A stretch of 64,000 nucleotides of DNA from assembly GCF_030272615.1 (NCBI RefSeq), contig NW_026729331.1, positions 1-64,000 of the forward strand, written 5' to 3'. Shown one piece after another: positions 58,377 to 64,000 of the stretch (positions within the stretch are counted from its first letter, which is position 1; every line of letters starts with the position of its first letter). The notes beneath the pieces were generated by a model. That model made no database searches and was not told the DNA's origin. It worked only from the letters and a program-made list of their open reading frames with translations. Origin of the DNA: Cryptomeria japonica (Eukaryota; Streptophyta; Pinopsida; Cupressales; Cupressaceae). A program made the translations under genes and the position numbers.

Positions 58377-58831
58377 AACTGATTAGCAAACAATAACAGC
58401 AAAAAGAAGAAATTGCAAAAAGAAATCAAAATTCAGAATAAAAAACAAAGCGCTTTGGTTTTTTGGAATTGCACACACCAATATCTTTATTGAAGCTTAA
58501 TTAAAAAATTACATAGAGGCTCTATATATAAAGAATTTGCAATCTACAAGAATTAATTATAATTGCAGTTCTAAATATATTCCTAGCATTGCATGGAAAG
58601 CTACTAAGGCTTTCAAACTAAAAAAAGCAAACTACTCCCTTAATTAAGAATACAATAAGTGCATGCATAGCATGCTTTATTTACTAAAAAAACAATCATG
58701 CAAAAAACAAAACTAAAAATAGTCCTAAGGATTAATGCATGTTGGAGTACATGCTTTATTTGCATGAATAAACAAAAAACTATTAACTAAATTAATCTAG
58801 CTGCATGCTAGAGCAGCATCAGTTATCAACA
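58377..58831 (-). repeat. 3' LTR of the smaller Copia element
   Basis: About 455 bp ending (plus-strand right edge) ttatcaaca, matching 62999-63454. Confidence 0.88.
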
Positions 58832-58843
58832 TACTCCCCCTTG

Positions 58844-60150
58844 ATGCTGAGAGGGCTCACAATCTTATCCTGTAGTGCTATAAACTGAGCTTTCGCAACT
58901 GCTTTGGTGAATATATCTGCTAGCTGATCCTGGGTGTTGATGTGCTTCAATTCGACATCCTTCTTCTACACCAAATCTCGTATGAAGTGATATTTCAAAT
59001 CAAAAGGCTTTGTTCTACTGTGATGAACCCGATTCTTAGCTAACTTGATGGCACTCACATTGTCACAATATATCACTGTAGGCTAAATTTTCTTTTCTCC
59101 AATTTCTTCCAAAACTTTTCTGAGTCAAAGAGCTTGTGTACGTGCTGAGGTAATTGCAACATACTCTGCTTCTATAGATGAGAGAGCAACAATAATTTGC
59201 TTTTTTGAGCTCCAGGTAATCAAACCAGAACCAAAAGAAAAACAATTTCCAGATGTAGATTTACAGTCATCCATACCACCTTCCCAATCTGAATCACTAA
59301 AGCCTACTAGATTGAACTTTTCAGAAGAGTAGTAATGAATACTAAAACTTAAATTCCCTTTCACATACCTCAAAATCCTCTTGGCTGCCTTCATATGTAT
59401 TTCAGATGGATTTGTTATATACCTTGAAACAAGTGAAACTGAATAGGCAATATTAGGCCTCGTGTGGATTGGAAACATCAACCTCCCCACAATACTTATG
59501 TAAGCTGTATCATCAACTAAATCAGCACCATCATCTCGACATAACAAAACTCCATGAGAACTTGGAGTGGAGGCAGGGTTACAATCAGTCATATTAAATT
59601 TCTTCAGCATATCTTGTGCATACTTTGTTTGACAAATGCAAATCTCATCCTTACTTTGATAAACCTCCATTCCTAGAAAATATTTCATCAGACCAAGATC
59701 TTTCATCTCAAATTCTTTCATCATAGCAGCTTTCAATTCATCTTTCATCTTATAACTACTACCCATATACAAAACATCATCAACATACAAACTTATGATG
59801 AGGATATTAGTACCTTCTTGTTTGTAGTATAGGGTAGGATCACTCTTACTTCTCTAGAAGCCATTCTCATGAAAGTATCTGTCAATCCTGGCATACCACA
59901 CTCTTGGTGCTTGCTTGAGGCCATACAAAGCCTTCTTCAACTTGTAGACATAATTATCTTTTCCTTCCACTTCAAAACCTTGTGACTACTCCACATATAC
60001 TTCCTCTTCTAAGTACCCATTCAAGAAGTCACTTTTCACGTCCATATGATGTATGCTCCACTTCTTCTGAGCTGCTAATGAAATCAGCATTCTTATGGTC
60101 TCTTGTCTTGCTACTGGTGCAAATGTCTCTTCATAGTCAATTCCATACTT
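58844..60150 (-). pseudogene. Copia reverse transcriptase and RNase H with stops
   Basis: Continues in frame from the integrase ORF after a TAG at 60151-60153. The longest open piece (59125-59790, 221 residues) has the catalytic MYVDDVLYMGS, KDLGLMKYFLGMEV, and RNase H motifs (GFSDSDWEGG, SIEAEYVAITSA). Further in-frame stops lie at 59986-59988, 59854-59856, 59122-59124, 59093-59095 and 58976-58978. The RNase H end carries DNVSAIKLAKN and LADIFTKAV. All the stops are TAG or TGA. The frame itself is otherwise undisturbed, so decay is by point mutation. Confidence 0.88.
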
Positions 60151-61563
60151 CTATGTGAATCCTTTAGCAACTAATCTTGCCTTGTGTCTTTCAACACTCC
60201 CATCACTGTTAAACTTGGTCTTGTAGACCCATTTGGTGCCAATCCTTTTTTTGTCATGTGGAAGTTTTGTTAACTTCCAAGTGTCATTCCTGTGAATGGA
60301 ATCCATCTCTTCTTCCATGGCTTTCACCCAAACCTCATTAGTACATGCATATTGAAAACATGATGGTTCAAAATCAGCCTTGGCTAAAAAAGAAAAATTC
60401 ACTGTCTCACCTATTGGGTTTTCATCATGTACTTGATTTTCACTCTTCTGGTAGATATCACTCAATCTCCTTACCTTCCTTGCAGAACTTGGAGAAGAAG
60501 CTGGACTTGAACTTGGTACTAAAGAACTTGATGAAGGATTGCTTGGTGGAGTTAAACCACTAGATATAGAAACATTAGTTGGCTGCTCATGATCAATATC
60601 AGCAATTATATCATCATTCAAAAAAGATTTTGGCTTCTCAACATGGCCTTTTTTATGACCATAAACTCCCCCTTCATCAAAAAACACATCTCTTGAGACC
60701 ATAAGCTTGCTAGTGAGGGGATTATACAATCTATAAGCCTTGCTTTTCTCACTATACCCAATAAAAATACACAACTCAATCTTTGCATCTAATTTCTGAC
60801 TATTCTGATCAGGTACATGCACATAAGCCAAACAATCAAAAACTTTGAAATGATTAATATTAGGCCTTTTACCATACCAAGCTTCATAAGGAGTCATCTT
60901 TTCTAGTGCACTAGTGGGGCTATGGTTGAGGATGTACACCGCTATAGCAACTCCATCTCCCCAATAAGAATTGTTCAATCCCTTGGTTTGTAACATGCAC
61001 CTTGCCATTTCAACCACAGTACGATTCTTCCTTTCAACTACTCCATTCTGTTGAGGTGTGTATGCAGTAGTAAGTTGCCTCTTGATGCCATTAAAATCAC
61101 AAAAACTTTTGAAAGCCTTGGAGCAAAATTCTCCTCCACGATCAGTCCTTAAACATTTGATCTTGCATGCTTTCTCATTTTCCACAAGGGCTTTAAACTT
61201 CTTGAATGTATCCAAGGCTTCATCTTTGGCCTTCAAAAAATATACCCAACAATTTCGTGAGTAATCATCAATAAAAGTGATGAAATACGATGACTTACCC
61301 AAACTCTTAGTTTGCATAGGACCACATATACTTGAATGAACAAGCTGAAGTGGGTGATGAGCCCTCCATGCATTGCTCTTTGGAAACATTTCTCTTGCAT
61401 GCTTTCCTTTAGCACAACCTTCACAAACCTCCTTGTGTTCCTCAACCTTGGGCAAACCAGAAACTAATGCATGTGAGGTTAGAAACTTCAAACTATGAAA
61501 ATTTAAATGCCCATACCTGAGATGCCATAACCAACTTGAATCCTCATAAACCATATTTGCCAA
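60151..61563 (-). CDS. Copia integrase ORF
   Basis: 470 residues. Zinc module WLWHLRYGHLNFHSL ... CEGCAKGKH; core with FIDDYSRNCW, CLRTDRGGEF (second catalytic Asp) and QQNGVVERKNRT (catalytic Glu). The position of the first catalytic Asp, just before ICGPM, reads VHSSICGPM with Ser instead. A Ser/Pro-rich linker follows, then the start of reverse transcriptase (DTWKLTKLPHDKKRIGTKWV). The loss of that Asp should abolish catalysis even though the frame is open. It ends at TAG 60151-60153. Confidence 0.88.
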   Translation of the reverse strand: MANMVYEDSSWLWHLRYGHLNFHSLKFLTSHALVSGLPKVEEHKEVCEGCAKGKHAREMFPKSNAWRAHHPLQLVHSSICGPMQTKSLGKSSYFITFIDDYSRNCWVYFLKAKDEALDTFKKFKALVENEKACKIKCLRTDRGGEFCSKAFKSFCDFNGIKRQLTTAYTPQQNGVVERKNRTVVEMARCMLQTKGLNNSYWGDGVAIAVYILNHSPTSALEKMTPYEAWYGKRPNINHFKVFDCLAYVHVPDQNSQKLDAKIELCIFIGYSEKSKAYRLYNPLTSKLMVSRDVFFDEGGVYGHKKGHVEKPKSFLNDDIIADIDHEQPTNVSISSGLTPPSNPSSSSLVPSSSPASSPSSARKVRRLSDIYQKSENQVHDENPIGETVNFSFLAKADFEPSCFQYACTNEVWVKAMEEEMDSIHRNDTWKLTKLPHDKKRIGTKWVYKTKFNSDGSVERHKARLVAKGFT

Positions 61564-61572
61564 ACTATTGTT

Positions 61573-62110
61573 CTATTCACCAAACCTCAAGGAGAACGTC
61601 ATATTTCTTGTCATAGGAACAACAGTGATCACCCTATTACCCTTATTCTTATCATAGATAGTACATGTCTTATTCTCAAAGACTACTTTATAATTTTTCT
61701 CACATAGCTGCCCAACACTTAACAAATTATGCTTCAATTGTTGAGTATAATAAATCTCATGAATACTCTTTATACCTTCTTTTGTTTGGACCTCCATAGC
61801 TCCTTTGGCAGCAACCTCCAATGATTTATCATCACCAAGCTGGATCTTGGATTTGAAACTTCCATCCTTTGTTGAGAACAACTTCTCATTCCCTGTCATA
61901 TGGTTAGAGAATCTAGAATCTAGGTACCAAACATCTTTACTAGTATTTTCACCCTTGGCATAAGATAAAAATAAGTGCTCAGGAGGATTGTCACTACTTT
62001 CTTGAGCATAGTTAGCACTTTTACCTTCTTTCAATCTGCATTCTCTTTCAAAGTGGCCATACCTATTACAATGGTAACATTGAACATTTCTCTCATCAAA
62101 TCTGCCTCTA
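61573..62110 (-). pseudogene. Copia zinc knuckle and protease segment
   Basis: The zinc knuckle CYHCNRYGHFEREC reads from about 62085 into the 153-residue frame 61573-62034. The protease motif there is WYLDSRFSNHMTG: the active-site DSG is DSR, which should inactivate it. HNLLSVGQLCEKNY of the pre-integrase segment follows. A stop separates it from the integrase ORF. Confidence 0.85.
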
Positions 62111-62908
62111 CCTCTTCCTCTAAAACCACCACTTCCTCTTGAGCCACCTCTTCCTCTACCTCTTGAAGAATTTTGGCTTTGCCCTTTACCTTGGCCTTAA
62201 TTGATTTTTGCACTACTGCTGCTTGCATCTTCATTTTTTGTGATTAGCAGTTTAGAGGAAAACACTTTCTCTACACCTTCTAGAGAATCTTTCAATCTTT
62301 CTTCATGAGACATCAGGGATCCAACTAGTCGATCAAACTGTAGTTTTGTCAAATCCTTGCTTTCTTCTATGATTATTGCTACATGATTCCATTTGGGTGT
62401 CAAAGATCTCAACACCTTTTTTTATCAAAACTTCATTGCTTACAATTTCCCCAAGTGTAGCCATTTTATTGACCACATCTTTGACTCTGACACAATAATC
62501 ACTTATACTTTCAGCTTCTTGCATCCTCAAATTATCTAACTCTCACTTCAATGTCTGAAGCTTGACCACTTTAACTTGATCACTACCTTGGTAAGCTTCT
62601 TGTAGAGTCTTCCAAGCATCTTTGGCAGTTGTTGCTCCTGATATTCTTGGAAATAAGCTCTTATCAAGAGCTATCTGAATGTGAAACAAAGCTTGAGCAT
62701 TCTTTTTCCTTGCTTCCTTTCTAGCTATTTTGTCATTGGTTGTAAAGGCATTGCAATCAGCTGGCTCTTCATAACCCGATTCAATAATCTCCCACAAATC
62801 TTTTCCAATAAAAAAGGTCAGCATCTTAATGCACCAATAATCATGATCATTCCCATCAAATTCTAGAACGGGCATATGGTTAGAATTTGACATGATTAAA
62901 TTTGGCAA
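62111..62908 (-). pseudogene. Copia gag, frameshifted
   Basis: Begins at 62908 or a few codons later, with VLEFDGNDHDYWCIKMLTFF, LWEIIESGYEEP and KEARKKNAQALFHIQ, typical UBN2-type gag. There is an in-frame TGA at 62543-62545, then a frameshift at a T7 run (62417-62423), after which RSLTPKWNHVAIIIEESKDL and LVGSLMSHEERL continue. The tail, 62031-62234, is rich in R/G and E/V in different frames. Confidence 0.85.
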
Positions 62909-62948
62909 AATTCGAACAATAAAACTTTAACCCAAAACAATTTAACCT

Positions 62949-62960
62949 GCTCTGATACCA
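62949..62960 (-). promoter_or_regulatory. Primer-binding motif of the smaller Copia element
   Basis: Minus strand TGGTATCAGAGC, a perfect initiator tRNA-Met motif, but 38 bp away from the point where LTR-to-LTR similarity begins (62999). Confidence 0.85.
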
Positions 62961-62998
62961 CTTGTAGAATTTTGAACCTGACCTATCTTCTCTGAACC

Positions 62999-63454
62999 AA
63001 CTGATTAGCAAACAATAATAGAAAAATGAAGAAATTGCAAAAAGAAATCACAATTCAGAATAAAAAACAAAGTGCCTTGTTTTTTTGGAATTGCACACAC
63101 CAATATCTTTATTGAAGCTTAATTAAAAAATTACATAGAGGCTCTATATATAAAGAATTTGCAATCAAGAAGAATTAATAATAACTGCAGTTCTAAATAT
63201 ATTCCTAGCATTGCATGGAAAGCTACTAAGGCTCTCAAACTAAAAAAAGCAAACTACTCCCTAAATTAAGAATACAATAAGTGCATGCACAACATGCTTT
63301 ATTTACTAAAAACAAATTCATGCAAAAAAACAAAACTAAAAATAGTCCTAAGGATTAATGCATGTTGGAGTACATGCTTTATTTGCATGAATAAACAAAA
63401 AACTATTAACTAAATTAATCTAGCTGCATGCTAGAGCAGCATAAGTTATCAACA
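62999..63454 (-). repeat. 5' LTR of the smaller Copia element (as defined by similarity)
   Basis: About 455 bp matching 58377-58831. The true 5' LTR probably extends to about 62963, next to the primer motif. Confidence 0.85.
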
Positions 63455-64000
63455 ATAAGATGCATTGCATGCTTTCTCAAGCCGGGTTCATGCTTCTTTT
63501 GGAACTGGTGGAGCGGTGTTCTTTTTATAAATGATAAATCTCTCCTCATATACCCAATCTATCCATCTTCATTCAATCCAGACTGTATAATGGCAAGAGC
63601 ATTAGACCTTCCGCTTCTCATTGTGGCGGGACTGGCCATCTCTTTATACAAGCAAGGTAAGTTTTGTTGCTAACATACTGCGTGTTGTAGATGGATTAAT
63701 AAGATCTCTAAAACAAACAATTATAGTATGTGTGTCGCAGAAGCAGGAGCAGTTAAATTTGATATACGAAATAGTGCAGGTACATAGTCTGGGCGGCGGG
63801 ATTACCCGGAGGAGGGCAGTAATTCAACTAGGGTCAAACACAGGTCGTTAATTTGGCGGCGGGTACATAGTCGGCAAGGTTCTGGGGCTGAACCGACTAC
63901 TCTTTCGATGCGAGCAGGCGAGGAACCTGTCAAACCAGTGACTGCGGCAGCCAACTGAGCTGCACAGTCTTGGGAGCTGTTCCCACCACGTTGGCCAAGT
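63455..64000 (+). pseudogene. Thaumatin-like pseudogene, cut by the window edge
   Basis: Exon 1 is 63590-63656 (67 bp, as in the intact gene; MARALDLPLLIVAGLAISLY), followed by an 84-bp GT-AG intron to 63740. Exon 2 starts EAGAVKFDIRN, then a one-base deletion near 63772 relative to the intact gene shifts the frame into a TAG at 63785-63787. Even in the ancestral frame there are further stops (first at 63820-63822). The region that would encode the GTCQTSDC part of the thaumatin signature is recognisable near 63910-63960. A TATA-like ttttataaatg lies about 70 bp upstream of the ATG. Splice sites and start are preserved but no thaumatin-like protein can result. The gene continues past the window. 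Confidence 0.92.

Larger units (their letters stand above)
58377..63454 (-). mobile_element. Copia retrotransposon inserted in the thaumatin upstream region
   Basis: 5.1 kb with LTRs of about 455 bp at both ends, differing at only a few percent of positions. Minus-strand order: gag, protease, integrase, reverse transcriptase, RNase H, polypurine tract (complement of 58832-58843), 3' LTR. Gag and pol style (UBN2 gag, WLWHLRYGHL) resemble the Tork/TNT1 group; lineage is tentative. The insertion site is confirmed because the paralogous empty sites at 11110 and 24330 run straight across it. It is more recent than the 45-54 kb element but has several stops and lost catalytic residues. Confidence 0.92.

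Noticed and set aside
58375-63459. A 5-bp target-site duplication for the smaller Copia element
   Set aside because: Left taaac and right ataag do not match, and the LTR edge is uncertain by about 38 bp.

Overview
The window looks like nuclear DNA of a conifer, most likely Cupressales. It is AT-rich, has no bacterial-style gene packing, and is dominated by decayed LTR retrotransposons. The only intact host gene (11462-12238, one short intron) encodes a 16-cysteine thaumatin-like PR-5 protein of the kind known from cypress-family pollen allergens (Cry j 3 / Jun a 3 / Cup s 3 group). Species is not determinable from sequence alone.

Layout. A long segmental duplication occupies 1-13720 (copy A, running off the left edge) and 28402-41335 (copy B). 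Each copy carries, in order: the 3' part of an internally deleted Tat-type Ty3/gypsy element; a stretch resembling the 3' flank of the thaumatin gene; a possible LTR; a gag-only Copia-type element with its own LTRs; a heavily decayed gypsy pol relic on the minus strand; and the thaumatin locus with its 3' flank. In copy A the thaumatin gene is intact. In copy B it is deleted, leaving upstream DNA, a promoter shard and the 3' UTR. Between the copies lie a long-reading-frame Tat element (13721-21010), unassigned DNA, and a second thaumatin relic (22656-24440) that has its own insertion.

Right of copy B are AT-rich spacer, a 330-bp alternating purine-pyrimidine microsatellite complex (42776-43110), an 8.7-kb Copia element with 2-kb LTRs (45250-53987, minus strand, flanked by an unusual 39-bp direct repeat), a fragment of a PDR/ABCG transporter gene (56200-56881, minus strand), and a third thaumatin pseudogene. 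That pseudogene's upstream region was split by a 5.1-kb Copia element (58377-63454), and its coding part runs off the right edge.

Overall this is a tandem PR-5 gene cluster eroded by segmental duplication, deletion and retroelement insertion. Exactly one copy in view is coding-competent. I found no CRISPR, operon-like system, tRNA or rRNA, and nothing that amounts to a new defence or metabolic system. The most unusual items are the gene-loss scar in copy B, the 39-bp repeat flanking the large Copia element, the gag-only LTR elements, the conserved hairpin trio near the Tat 3' end, and the duplicated promoter-plus-exon-1 relic just upstream of the live gene. Identities and alignments were judged by eye; boundaries of decayed elements are approximate.
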